From contig JAJBTD010000068.1 of NCBI GenBank assembly GCA_020861055.1, positions 1-24,154 on the forward strand: a stretch of 24,154 nucleotides of DNA, read 5' to 3'. How positions within the stretch are numbered: position 1 is the stretch's first letter; every line of letters starts with the position of its first letter. This document shows, piece after piece, positions 1-7,530 of the stretch. Origin of the DNA: Clostridiales bacterium (GTDB lineage: Bacteria > Bacillota > Clostridia > Oscillospirales > Oscillospiraceae). The notes below the pieces were generated by a model. The model ran no database searches and had not been told where the DNA came from. It saw only the letters and a list, made by a program, of their open reading frames with translations. A program made the translations under genes and the position numbers.

Positions 1-363
1 CCCGGCACCCAGGAGCAGGTGGAGGACGCCATCGTAGAGGCAGGCTCGCAAGCGGGCTCCAACCCCTGGCCCCCGGGCATTGGCGGCGTGGGCCTGGGGG
101 GAGACTTCGAGCTAGCGTCGCTGCTCTCCAAGCGCGCGCTCCTCCGTTCCCTGGACGAGGACAACCCCGACCCCTATTACCGGGAGATGGAGGGGCGTAT
201 TCTGGAAAAGGTCAACCGCCTGGGCATCGGCCCCCAGGGACTGGGAGGGCGCACCACCGCCTTGAAGGTGAGCATCCTGGCCCATCCCACCCACATCGCC
301 GGGCTGCCCTGCGCCGTCAACCTGAACTGCCACGTGGCCCGGCACGCGTCGGCGGTGCTGTGA
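1..363 (+). CDS. Class I fumarate hydratase / tartrate dehydratase alpha subunit, C-terminal part (5' cut by window)
   Basis: The reading frame is open from base 1 to a TGA at 361-363, so only the C-terminal ~120 residues are present and the start lies outside the window. The visible part matches the alpha (N-terminal catalytic) domain of class I, 4Fe-4S fumarases and L-tartrate dehydratases: an NPWPPGIGGVGLGG glycine loop, then KVNRLGIGPQGLGGRTTALK, then HPTHIAGLPCAVNLNCHVARH with a cysteine of the kind that ligates the cluster. Family knowledge: the enzyme hydrates fumarate to malate and needs a separate beta subunit in this two-gene form. No beta subunit follows; the next gene has its own promoter, so the beta gene must be upstream or elsewhere. 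Fumarate versus tartrate cannot be decided from this fragment. Confidence 0.93.
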   Translation, partial: PGTQEQVEDAIVEAGSQAGSNPWPPGIGGVGLGGDFELASLLSKRALLRSLDEDNPDPYYREMEGRILEKVNRLGIGPQGLGGRTTALKVSILAHPTHIAGLPCAVNLNCHVARHASAVL

Positions 364-438
364 GCCACGGCAGGAATTCTTCGTCTTCAAAGGAATTTTA
401 CAAAATTTACATTTTAGTCTTTTCCTTTTTCAAAAGTG

Positions 439-447
439 TGGTATAAT
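439..447 (+). promoter_or_regulatory. Extended -10 promoter of hpf
   Basis: A perfect TATAAT at 442-447 is preceded by TG at 439-440, giving an extended -10. No good -35 hexamer lies at 17 bp spacing. The leader to the GTG start at 505 is about 50 nt. AT-rich sequence at 390-435 lies upstream. Confidence 0.7.
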
Positions 448-504
448 AGGGTATATCGAAGGGAGACCCCCTTCCCCACGCCACCAGGAAGGAGCTGAAT
501 TGCA

Positions 505-1047
505 GTGAAATTCGCATTCATCGACAAGAAATCCCCTCAGCCGGAAAAGGTTCTCGCCTATGCTGAGAAAAAGGTGGGCAAGCTGGATCGCTATTTCCGC
601 TCTGACGCCGAGGCAACCGTCCGTTTCCAGGAGAAGAAACGGGGCCAGGTCAAGCTGGAGGTCACGGTACGTACCGACAGTGCGATTTTCCGCTCTGAAA
701 CCTACTCTGACTCCATGTACTCTGCCATTGACGCCGCCGTAGACACCATTGAGGGTCAGATCCGGAAGAACAAGACCCGTCTGGCGAAGCGTCTGCGCAC
801 CGACGCCTTTGACCCGGTGGAGTTCACCGGTGTGGACAGCGCCGAGGCCGAGCCTGAGGCCACCCTGGAGGTCGCCCGTGCCAAGCGCTTCCCCCTGCGC
901 CCCATGAGCGTAGAGGAGGCAGTACTCCAGATGAATCTTCTGGGTCACACCTTCTTTGCCTTCCGCAATGCGGATGAGGGCGAGGCCTTCGCCGTGGTCT
1001 ACGCCCGTGAGGACGGAGGCTATGGATTAATCGTTGATCAGCCGTGA
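505..1047 (+). CDS. hpf: Ribosome hibernation promoting factor, long form
   Basis: 180 residues, the usual length of long-form HPF (YvyD type). Residues 1 to about 100 form the S30AE/YfiA domain that binds the 30S decoding region. Residues about 118-178 form the C-terminal dimerisation domain, recognisable by KRFPLRPMSVEEAVLQMNLL followed by GHTFFAFRN. Family knowledge: the long form alone dimerises 70S ribosomes into 100S particles in stationary phase or stress. The start is GTG at 505, supported by AGGAAGGAG at 486-494; an upstream TTG at 500 runs into a stop at once. The gene is monocistronic, with its own extended -10 promoter and a hairpin terminator after the stop. Confidence 0.96.
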   Translation: MKFAFIDKKSPQPEKVLAYAEKKVGKLDRYFRSDAEATVRFQEKKRGQVKLEVTVRTDSAIFRSETYSDSMYSAIDAAVDTIEGQIRKNKTRLAKRLRTDAFDPVEFTGVDSAEAEPEATLEVARAKRFPLRPMSVEEAVLQMNLLGHTFFAFRNADEGEAFAVVYAREDGGYGLIVDQP

Positions 1048-1089
1048 GAAGAGGATTTGTCGTTCTAGATTGTTATTGTAATGTATTTG

Positions 1090-1126
1090 AGGAGCCGCCC
1101 GCAGGCGGCTTCTCATTCGCTTTTTT
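1090..1126 (+). terminator. Rho-independent terminator after hpf
   Basis: The core stem GCCGCC (1094-1099) pairs with GGCGGC (1104-1109) around a CGCA loop and extends by A-T, G-T, G-C and A-T pairs to about 10 bp. A run of six T follows at 1121-1126, slightly displaced from the stem. It lies between the convergent hpf and FAD-dehydrogenase genes. Confidence 0.7.
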
Positions 1127-1138
1127 CACAGTCTTCGG

Positions 1139-2716
1139 TCAGCCAGTCGCCACTGCCTCGGCGATGCGGATGCCGTCCACTGCGGCGCTGACAATGCCCC
1201 CGGCATAGCCGCAGCCCTCCCCGCAGGGATAGACCCCCCGGAGGCTGGACTGAAAATCGGCCCCCCGGAGCACCCGCACAGGGGAGGACGAACGGCTCTC
1301 GATACCGGTGAGCACCGCCTCCGCAGCGGCAAAGCCGTGGAGCTTACGGTCGAACAGGGGAAGCGCTCCCTGGAGGGTCTCCGCCACATAGTCCGGCAGA
1401 CAAAGCCCCACGTCTGTCCAGGTCACCCCAGGCCGATAAGTGGGGCAGATCGCTCCCCCCGCCGTTGACGGACGCCGCTGTAGAAAGTCCCCCGCCAGCT
1501 GGGCCGGAGCGCGAAAGCCGCCTCCGCCCAGACGGAAGGCCTGCTCCTCCCACTGTTCCTGAAACCGGACGCCCGCAAGAGGGTCCGTGCCGGGATAGTC
1601 CTCCGGGCCGACTCCCACCAGAAAGCCGCCGTTGATGTTCTCCCCGTCTCTGGCCCGGCAGCTCATACCGTTGGTCACCAGCCGCCCCGGTTCCGAAGCA
1701 GATGCCACCACCGTTCCTCCGGGGCAGACGCAGAAGGAAAAGGCGCTCCGCCCGCTGGGGAGGTGGCAGGAGAGATGATAGTCGCTGGGGGGCAGATGCT
1801 CCCAGGCGGAACCGTACTGGGCCTGACTGATCGCCTGCTGACAGTGTTCGATGCGCACTCCGATAGCGAAGGGCTTCCGCTCCATGGCAAGGCCCAGTCC
1901 ATGGAGCATGGCGAAGGTGTCCCTGGCAGAGTGTCCTGGAGCGAGAATCAGCCGGGAGGCGGGGAGCCGCTCCCGGCCATGCTCTGTCTCCAAAAGGGCG
2001 GCGGTCAGCGCACCGCCCTCGCCCTCCAGGCCCACCAGGGTAGTCTCAAAGCGGATCTCGCAGCCCAGCCGGAGCAGCTCCTCCCGGAGATTGCGCACTA
2101 CCTGGCGGAGCACGTCCGTCCCCACATGGGGCCGGAAGGACCAGGCCACATCTGCGGGCGCGCCCATCTCCACAAAGGTATCCAACACGGCGGAGATGCG
2201 GGGGTCGTGGGTGCCGGTGGTCAGCTTGCCGTCGGAGAAGGTGCCCGCTCCCCCCTCGCCAAACTGGACGTTGGAGCGGGGGTCAAGGGTTCCGGTGGCC
2301 CAGAACCGCTCCACATCCTCCTGCCTCTGCTCCACCGGACGGCCCCGTTCTACCACGACAGGCGGGATGCCCGCCCGGGCCAGAAACAGGGCGGCGAACA
2401 GGCCCGCAGGCCCCATGCCCACCACCACGGGCCGGGGACCGGAATAGGGAACGATCTCCGGGAAACGGTAAGGCGCACGCTCCAGCCTTCGCACCGTTGG
2501 ACCAGCCCGGCGCAGCACTCCCTCCTCGTCTGATACCCGGACGTTGACGGTATAGACCATGTGGAGGTCACTCTTGCGCCGGGCGTCGATGGACTGCTTC
2601 ACCAGCTGAAGCTCCCGGATGTCCCCCCGACTGATGCGCAAGGTGCGGGCAACCCGACGTTCCAGCTCCTCCTGACCTGCGTTCAGAGGTAGGCGGAGGT
2701 TGCTGATTTGGAGCAT
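1139..2716 (-). CDS. FAD-dependent dehydrogenase (COG2509-type NAD(P)/FAD oxidoreductase)
   Basis: 525 residues when started at ATG 2716, giving MLQISNLRLPLN, the typical N-terminus of this family. An upstream in-frame ATG at 2782 would add 22 residues that look unlike the family; GGTGGTGA precedes 2716. An N-terminal helper domain (about residues 1-85, with the LVKQSIDARRKSDLHMVYTV stretch) precedes the FAD Rossmann motif VVVGMGPAGLFAALFLARAG (about 97-116) and its downstream VVERGRPVE. The FGEGGAGTFSDGKL segment and the C-terminal YPCGEGCGYAGGIVSAAVDG are family hallmarks. Substrate and physiological partner are not established for the family. The gene is divergent from the zinc-ribbon/guaB unit and convergent with hpf. 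Confidence 0.9.
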   Translation of the reverse strand: MLQISNLRLPLNAGQEELERRVARTLRISRGDIRELQLVKQSIDARRKSDLHMVYTVNVRVSDEEGVLRRAGPTVRRLERAPYRFPEIVPYSGPRPVVVGMGPAGLFAALFLARAGIPPVVVERGRPVEQRQEDVERFWATGTLDPRSNVQFGEGGAGTFSDGKLTTGTHDPRISAVLDTFVEMGAPADVAWSFRPHVGTDVLRQVVRNLREELLRLGCEIRFETTLVGLEGEGGALTAALLETEHGRERLPASRLILAPGHSARDTFAMLHGLGLAMERKPFAIGVRIEHCQQAISQAQYGSAWEHLPPSDYHLSCHLPSGRSAFSFCVCPGGTVVASASEPGRLVTNGMSCRARDGENINGGFLVGVGPEDYPGTDPLAGVRFQEQWEEQAFRLGGGGFRAPAQLAGDFLQRRPSTAGGAICPTYRPGVTWTDVGLCLPDYVAETLQGALPLFDRKLHGFAAAEAVLTGIESRSSSPVRVLRGADFQSSLRGVYPCGEGCGYAGGIVSAAVDGIRIAEAVATG

Positions 2717-2818
2717 TTGAATCACCACCATAAATGAAATGAGGGCGGCGCTGAGGCCGCCGGTTCGGATGGACATCATCACCGTCTAGCGGCGAGAGCG
2801 GTTTATCTGCTGTTGCTC

Positions 2819-2847
2819 AGTATATCAGATTCCCCTCCCGGACGCAA
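2819..2847 (-). promoter_or_regulatory. Promoter of the FAD-dependent dehydrogenase (minus strand)
   Basis: Read on the minus strand, -35 TTGCGT (2847-2842) and -10 TATACT (2824-2819) are separated by 17 bp, with TGA directly before the -10 (extended -10). The expected start of transcription is near 2812, giving a leader of about 95 nt to ATG 2716. Confidence 0.7.
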
Positions 2848-2925
2848 TGACTGACAACAGCCTTCTGCCCTCACATTGCCCATGAAAACGGGCCTCCCGC
2901 CTTGCGGTTTTGTGATACCCATGGA

Positions 2926-2954
2926 TTGTCTTTTCGATTTTTCATTGTTATAAT
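2926..2954 (+). promoter_or_regulatory. Promoter of the zinc-ribbon/guaB unit
   Basis: TTGTCT (2926-2931), a 17-bp spacer and TATAAT (2949-2954), with TGT before the -10. Predicted transcription start is about 2961, downstream of the ATG at 2958. This is the main reason for starting the next gene at GTG 3000 instead of ATG 2958. Confidence 0.8.
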
Positions 2955-2999
2955 AGAATGTGCAATATCAAAAGCTGCCCGGAGAAAAGGAGCACATCC

Positions 3000-3608
3000 G
3001 TGGAAGAAAAACGACGTACCATTGGTTTTATCTGCCCCAAATGTCGCCAGAGCGTGGCGGCAGACCGGAGCCTGTTCTCCCTGTCTGTGGGACAGATGAA
3101 GCTGCCCTGTCCCTGTAAGGAGTCGGAGCTGCTGGTGGACTACACCGGCACAGGCTATCAGTTCACCGTTCCCTGCGCCGCCTGCGGCGGGGAGCATCAG
3201 ATGACCATTACCGGGGAGCAGATGATGGGAAACCGGCTGCTGGGTTTTGCCTGTCCGGAGACAGGGATCGACTGCTGCTATATCGGAGAGGAAGGGGCCG
3301 TGTTCGCCGCTCTTCCCCGGCTGGAACAGGCCATGGACAAGCAGCAGCTTCGGGATAAGGAGTCAAACTCGGCCTTCCTGGACGAGACAGTCATGGAGGA
3401 GATGCTGGGCGAGCTGAGGGACATCGCCTCGGCGGGCCGCATCTCCTGCACCTGCGGCTCCAAGCGGTGGTCGGTAGGCTTACACTATTCCTCCATTGAA
3501 CTGCGCTGCGGCGACTGCGGCGGCGTACTCCGTATCCCCGCCGCCACGGAGGACGATCTGACCGACCTGTGTGCCAAGGGTCGGCTGACCATTCGGGGCA
3601 GAAAATAG
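3000..3608 (+). CDS. Zinc-ribbon protein of unknown function
   Basis: 202 residues from GTG 3000, which has an AGGAG (2988-2992) at 7-nt spacing. The longer frame from ATG 2958 would begin before the predicted transcription start. Cysteine pairs are spaced like metal-binding knuckles: C12-x2-C15 near the N-terminus, C37-x-C39, C59-x2-C62, C150-x-C152 and C170-x2-C173. The middle (about 100-145) is helical and acidic and has no cysteines. This reads as two or more zinc ribbons linked by a helix. I do not recognise a named family or function. No signal peptide or membrane segment is seen, so it is probably cytosolic. It ends 44 nt before guaB and shares its transcript, which may hint at a role in nucleic-acid or nucleotide metabolism, but that is inference. 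Confidence 0.8.
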   Translation: MEEKRRTIGFICPKCRQSVAADRSLFSLSVGQMKLPCPCKESELLVDYTGTGYQFTVPCAACGGEHQMTITGEQMMGNRLLGFACPETGIDCCYIGEEGAVFAALPRLEQAMDKQQLRDKESNSAFLDETVMEEMLGELRDIASAGRISCTCGSKRWSVGLHYSSIELRCGDCGGVLRIPAATEDDLTDLCAKGRLTIRGRK

Positions 3609-3652
3609 AGAACAGTAACCATTGCACTGAGGACGGAAAGGAGCTGGAATTT

Positions 3653-5140
3653 ATGGTCAACATGGACGCATCCACCAAATTCCTGAAAGAGGGACTCACC
3701 TTCGACGACGTGCTGCTCATCCCCGCTGAGAGCAGCATCCTCCCGGCGGACATCGATCTGCGAACCAATCTGACCAAGCAGATCAAGCTGAATATCCCCA
3801 TCATGTCCGCTGCCATGGACACGGTTACCGAGTGCCGCATGGCTATCGCCCTGGCCCGTGAGGGCGGCATTGGCATTATTCATAAGAATATGTCCATCGG
3901 CGCCCAGGCGGAGCAGGTGGACACGGTGAAACGGTCGGAAAACGGCGTCATCACCAACCCCTTCTGGCTGGCTCCCGGCCATACTCTGGCGGAGGCGGAC
4001 GCTCTTATGGCCAAATACCGCATCTCCGGCGTCCCCATCTGTGAGCGGTCCACCGGCAAGCTGGTGGGCATTATCACCAACCGGGATATGAAGTTTGAGA
4101 CCGACATGGACAAGCTCATCGACGAGGTGATGACGAGGGACAACCTGATCACCGCCAGAGAGGGCATCAGCATTCAGGAGGCCAAGGAGATTCTCCGGGA
4201 GCACAAGGTGGAGAAGCTGCCCATCGTGGACGACCAGTTCCGGCTCAAGGGCCTGATTACCATTAAGGACATTGAGAAGGCTGTCACCTACCCCAACGCC
4301 GCCCGTGACTCCAAGGGCCGTCTGCTGGTGGGCGCCGCCATCGGCGCCACCGCCGACGTGCTGGACCGTGTGGCCGCTCTGGTGGAGGCCGGAGTGGACG
4401 TGCTCTGTCTGGACTCCGCCCACGGCCATAGCCGGAACATTCTCCGGGCGGTGGAGCGCATCAAGGCGGTCTATCCCGACGTTCAGCTGATTGCAGGCAA
4501 CGTGGCTACCGCCGCAGGCACTGAGGCCCTCATCAAAGCGGGCGCAGACTGTGTCAAGGTGGGCATCGGCCCCGGCTCTATCTGCACCACCCGCGTGGTG
4601 GCAGGCATCGGCGTGCCTCAGATCACCGCCGTCTATGACGCCGCCTGCGTCGCCGCCAAGTACGGTATCCCCATTATCGCTGACGGTGGCATCCAGTACT
4701 CCGGCGACATCGCCAAGGCCCTTGCCGCCGGCGGCAACGTGGTCATGCTGGGCTCCATCCTGGCAGGCTGCGAGGAGTCTCCCGGAGCGACGGAAATTTT
4801 CCAGGGCCGTCAGTTCAAGGTCTATCGCGGCATGGGCTCCCTGGCGGCCATGGCCCAGGGTTCCAAGGACCGTTATTTCCAGGAGAACAACAAGAAGCTG
4901 GTCCCCGAAGGGGTGGAGGGCCGGGTTCCCTACAAGGGGAGCCTCTCCGACACCATGTACCAGCTCATGGGCGGCCTCCGCTCCGGCATGGGCTATTGCG
5001 GCTGCCCCACCATCCCGGACCTCCAGGAGAAGGGCCAGTTCGTCCGCATCACCTCCGCCGGTCTCCGGGAGAGCCATCCCCACGACATCTATATCACCAA
5101 GGAAGCCCCCAACTACACCGTCAATACCGCCAACAAGTAA
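3653..5140 (+). CDS. guaB: Inosine-5'-monophosphate dehydrogenase
   Basis: 495 residues, normal for bacterial IMPDH. It oxidises IMP to XMP with NAD+, the committed step of GMP synthesis. The N-terminal barrel starts with LTFDDVLLIPAESS. A tandem CBS insertion spans roughly residues 95-215, with VMTRDNLITA between the repeats. The catalytic loop GIGPGSICTTRVVAGIGVPQ carries Cys311, and the IMP-binding DGGIQYSGDIAKALAAG and later GMGSLAAM follow. The start at ATG 3653 has AAGGAG (3638-3643) and gives a normal N-terminus; in-frame sequence further upstream belongs to the preceding gene's coding region. It is second in a two-gene unit with the zinc-ribbon protein. Confidence 0.97.
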   Translation: MVNMDASTKFLKEGLTFDDVLLIPAESSILPADIDLRTNLTKQIKLNIPIMSAAMDTVTECRMAIALAREGGIGIIHKNMSIGAQAEQVDTVKRSENGVITNPFWLAPGHTLAEADALMAKYRISGVPICERSTGKLVGIITNRDMKFETDMDKLIDEVMTRDNLITAREGISIQEAKEILREHKVEKLPIVDDQFRLKGLITIKDIEKAVTYPNAARDSKGRLLVGAAIGATADVLDRVAALVEAGVDVLCLDSAHGHSRNILRAVERIKAVYPDVQLIAGNVATAAGTEALIKAGADCVKVGIGPGSICTTRVVAGIGVPQITAVYDAACVAAKYGIPIIADGGIQYSGDIAKALAAGGNVVMLGSILAGCEESPGATEIFQGRQFKVYRGMGSLAAMAQGSKDRYFQENNKKLVPEGVEGRVPYKGSLSDTMYQLMGGLRSGMGYCGCPTIPDLQEKGQFVRITSAGLRESHPHDIYITKEAPNYTVNTANK

Positions 5141-5154
5141 GACAGCAGCCTTTA

Positions 5155-5189
5155 CCGCCCGGCGGGAACGCTCCGTTCCCACCGGGCGG
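5155..5189 (+). terminator. Strong hairpin after guaB (possible terminator)
   Basis: CCGCCCGG (5155-5162) and GGGAACG (5164-5170) pair with CGTTCCC (5174-5180) and CCGGGCGG (5182-5189) around a CTC loop, with one mismatch. This is a 15-bp stem but no T-run follows, so it may stabilise the 3' end or act with Rho instead of being a classical intrinsic terminator. Confidence 0.45.
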
Positions 5190-5205
5190 CGCTCTGCCCT
5201 GGCGC

Positions 5206-5234
5206 TTGCGTCTGCCCTGAAAACGCTGTATAAT
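5206..5234 (+). promoter_or_regulatory. Promoter of the hydratase/purF/trmO unit
   Basis: TTGCGT (5206-5211), a 17-bp spacer and a perfect TATAAT (5229-5234). The leader to ATG 5283 is only about 40 nt, too short for a T-box or riboswitch, so no leader-based leucine or purine control is visible. Confidence 0.8.
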
Positions 5235-5282
5235 AACCTCATCACGTCTGCCGGGGCATACCCGGAGAAAGGGAATGGGCTA

Positions 5283-5756
5283 ATGGGTAAGATATTCAAA
5301 TTCCACACAGATGTGGACACAGACCAGATCATCGCCTCTCAGTACCTGCTCTACCCCACGGTGGAGGAGATGAAGTCCCACGCCTTTGAGTCGCTGGACG
5401 ACACCTTTGCCAGCCGGGTGCAACCGGGTGACTATGTGGTGGCGGCGGAGAACTTCGGCTGCGGCTCCTCACGGGAGCAGGCTCCGGCGGTCTTAAAGGC
5501 CCTTGGGGTGCGGGCAGTGGTGGCCAAGAGCTTTGCCCGCATCTTCTTCCGCAACGCCATCAATATCGGCTTGCCGGTGATCGTGTGCAAGGAGCTGTAC
5601 GACCACGTCCAGGACGGTGAGGAGATGGAGCTGTCCCTTACCGAGGGAGTGGCCACCGTCCTCGGGGAGCAGTTCACCTGCACCCGGCTCAACCCCTATA
5701 TGCAGCAGATTTTGAACCAGGGGGGCCTGCTGGCCTCGCTGAATGAGGAGGCGTGA
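5283..5756 (+). CDS. Aconitase-superfamily hydratase small subunit, copy 1 (LeuD-like)
   Basis: 157 residues, the short archaeal-type 3-isopropylmalate dehydratase/homoaconitase small subunit (swivel domain). The start is ATG 5283, preceded by AAAGGG; a longer open frame upstream is only read-through. Motifs: HTDVDTDQIIASQYLLYPT at the N-terminus, NFGCGSSREQAP, and KSFARIFFRNAINIGLPVIV. The substrate loop reads Y21-L-L-Y24. In methanogen enzymes this loop separates isopropylmalate-type (YLV-Y/M) from homoaconitate-type (YLRT) subunits, so homoaconitase is unlikely, but other 2-substituted malates remain possible. It is followed 3 nt later by its large subunit. Confidence 0.9.
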   Translation: MGKIFKFHTDVDTDQIIASQYLLYPTVEEMKSHAFESLDDTFASRVQPGDYVVAAENFGCGSSREQAPAVLKALGVRAVVAKSFARIFFRNAINIGLPVIVCKELYDHVQDGEEMELSLTEGVATVLGEQFTCTRLNPYMQQILNQGGLLASLNEEA

Positions 5757-5759
5757 GCG

Positions 5760-7022
5760 ATGGGTATGACACTGGCGGAAAAGATCATCGCCTCGGCGGC
5801 GGGGGTAGCCTCTGTCCGTCCTGGGGATATCCATACGGTGGAGTTGGATCTGCTCATGAGCAACGACGGCACCACTCACCTCACCATCGACATGTACAAC
5901 AAGCTGGCCCATCCCCACATCGCCGACGTGAACAAGCTGGTCTGGATCGTGGACCACAACTGCCCCTCGGACAGCCCCAAGACGGCGGCCAGCCAGAAGA
6001 AGATGCGGGACTTCGCCAAGGCCCACGGCATCACCTTCTATGAGGGCAAGGGGGTCTGCCATCAGCTGATGATGGAGAACCACGTCCGTCCGGGACAACT
6101 CATCTTCGGGGCGGACAGCCACACCTGCGCTTATGGGGCTTTGGGAGCCTTTGGTACCGGCGTGGGCTGCACCGACTACTTATACGCCATGGTCACCGGC
6201 CACAGCTGGGTGCTGGTGCCGGAGAGCCTGAAATTCAACCTCCACGGCCGGCTGGACCCCGGCGTCACCGCTCGGGACCTCATTCTCACCATCATCGGGC
6301 AGATCGGGGCCAACGGCGCCAACTATAAGGCGATGGAGTTTGGCGGAGAGGGGCTGGCTGCTCTGACCATGTCCGACCGCATCGCCGTCTGCAACCTCTG
6401 CGTGGAGGCGGGGGCGAAAACCGCCGTCATGGAAGCAGATCAGGTGGCGCTGGACTATCTCGCCGTCCGGGGCCGGACGCCCAAGGCGGTGTTCCACAGC
6501 GACTCGGACGCCGTCTATGCCCAGACCTACGACATCGACCTGGGCAGCATCGTCCCGGTAGTAGCCAAGCCCCACTTTGTAGACCAGGTGGTCCCGGCGA
6601 CTGAGTGCCGGGGCATCTCCATCGACGAAGCGTTCCTTGGCTCCTGCAATAACGGGCGAATTGAGGACCTCCGGGCTGGAGCGGCGCTGATGCAGGGCCG
6701 GAGGGTGGCGGACACCGTCCGCTTCCTGGTAGTGCCCGCCAGCGGCGAGGTCTATCGTCAGGCATTGGCGGAGGGCCTGCTGAAAACCTTTATGGAGGCC
6801 GGGGCCATCGTCATGAATCCCAACTGCTCCGTCTGCTGGGGCAGCTGCCAGGGGGTCATTGGCGAGGGGGAGACCCTCATCAGCACCGGCACCCGCAACT
6901 TCAAGGGCCGGGCAGGCCATCCCGGCTCCTTCGTGTACCTGGCCTCTGCGGAGACGGTGACCGCCTCCGCCATTCTGGGGGAGATCGCCACGGCGGACCA
7001 GCTTCCCCCTGTGGAGGGCTGA
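5760..7022 (+). CDS. Aconitase-superfamily hydratase large subunit, copy 1 (LeuC-like)
   Basis: 420 residues, typical for the short archaeal-type LeuC/HacA large subunit that binds the 4Fe-4S cluster. Cluster cysteines are C296 in GSCNNGR, and C356 and C359 in NCSVCWG; the 60- and 3-residue spacings equal those of known isopropylmalate isomerases. Also present: ICH-type VCHQLMMENH, FGADSHTCAYGALGAFGTG, and a C-terminal NFKGRAGHPGSFVYLAS. Two departures from consensus stand out: GSCNNGR where GSCTNGR is usual, and NCSVCWGSCQG where PGC-x2-C-x-G is usual, adding a further cysteine, C363. It starts at ATG 5760 with GAGGAGG inside the end of the small subunit gene. The exact substrate is not determined. 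Confidence 0.9.
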   Translation: MGMTLAEKIIASAAGVASVRPGDIHTVELDLLMSNDGTTHLTIDMYNKLAHPHIADVNKLVWIVDHNCPSDSPKTAASQKKMRDFAKAHGITFYEGKGVCHQLMMENHVRPGQLIFGADSHTCAYGALGAFGTGVGCTDYLYAMVTGHSWVLVPESLKFNLHGRLDPGVTARDLILTIIGQIGANGANYKAMEFGGEGLAALTMSDRIAVCNLCVEAGAKTAVMEADQVALDYLAVRGRTPKAVFHSDSDAVYAQTYDIDLGSIVPVVAKPHFVDQVVPATECRGISIDEAFLGSCNNGRIEDLRAGAALMQGRRVADTVRFLVVPASGEVYRQALAEGLLKTFMEAGAIVMNPNCSVCWGSCQGVIGEGETLISTGTRNFKGRAGHPGSFVYLASAETVTASAILGEIATADQLPPVEG

Positions 7023-7025
7023 ATC

Positions 7026-7520
7026 ATGGCAGAGACATTTACCGCCCGCATCTGGGTGCTGGGGGACGACATCGACACGGACATCGTCATCCCCACGGAA
7101 TACCTGGCCCTGAAAACCGTGAACGATATGCGGCCCTACGCCTTCTCCCCTCTGCGCCCGGAGCTGGCGGCCCAGATCCGGCCGGGAGACGTGATCGTGG
7201 CCGGGAGCAATTTCGGCTGCGGCTCCTCAAGAGAGCAGGCCCCGGAGGTCATCAAGGCCCTGGGGGTACGCTGCGTCATCGCCGGGAGCTTTGCCCGCAT
7301 TTTCTTCCGCAATGCCATCAACAACGGTCTGCTGCTCATTGAGTGTCCCGCCCTCCGGGCCGACGTGGCCGACGGCGACGAGGTGGCGGTGACGGTTGGG
7401 AAGGAGATCGTCTGTAAGGGCAAGACCTATCCCATCGCCTCCCTCTCGGACAATCTGCTGGAGATCATCAATGCCGGGGGCCTGGTGAAAGCCATGCGCC
7501 GCCGGAACGGCCTGGACTGA
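7026..7520 (+). CDS. Aconitase-superfamily hydratase small subunit, copy 2 (LeuD-like)
   Basis: 164 residues and clearly paralogous to the copy at 5283: both share NFGCGSSREQAP, KALGVR and SFARIFFRNAIN. The N-terminal substrate loop differs, reading Y26-L-A-L29 against Y-L-L-Y in copy 1, and the tail is longer and more basic (AMRRRNGLD). It begins 3 nt after the copy 1 large subunit and is followed 10 nt later by its own large subunit. The different loop suggests a different preferred 2-hydroxyacid, such as isopropylmalate versus citramalate or dimethylmalate; this is inference from one motif. Confidence 0.9.
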   Translation: MAETFTARIWVLGDDIDTDIVIPTEYLALKTVNDMRPYAFSPLRPELAAQIRPGDVIVAGSNFGCGSSREQAPEVIKALGVRCVIAGSFARIFFRNAINNGLLLIECPALRADVADGDEVAVTVGKEIVCKGKTYPIASLSDNLLEIINAGGLVKAMRRRNGLD

Positions 7521-7530
7521 GGAGGAGAAT

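Noticed and set aside
5155..5234. Leucine or purine riboswitch/T-box between guaB and the hydratase genes.
   Set aside because: Only one hairpin is present, it lies upstream of the promoter, and the leader after the promoter is about 40 nt.
3485..5332. Long minus-strand open frame across guaB.
   Set aside because: It is a shadow of the high-GC guaB coding sequence, which has unmistakable IMPDH motifs; the antisense translation is low-complexity with no family features.
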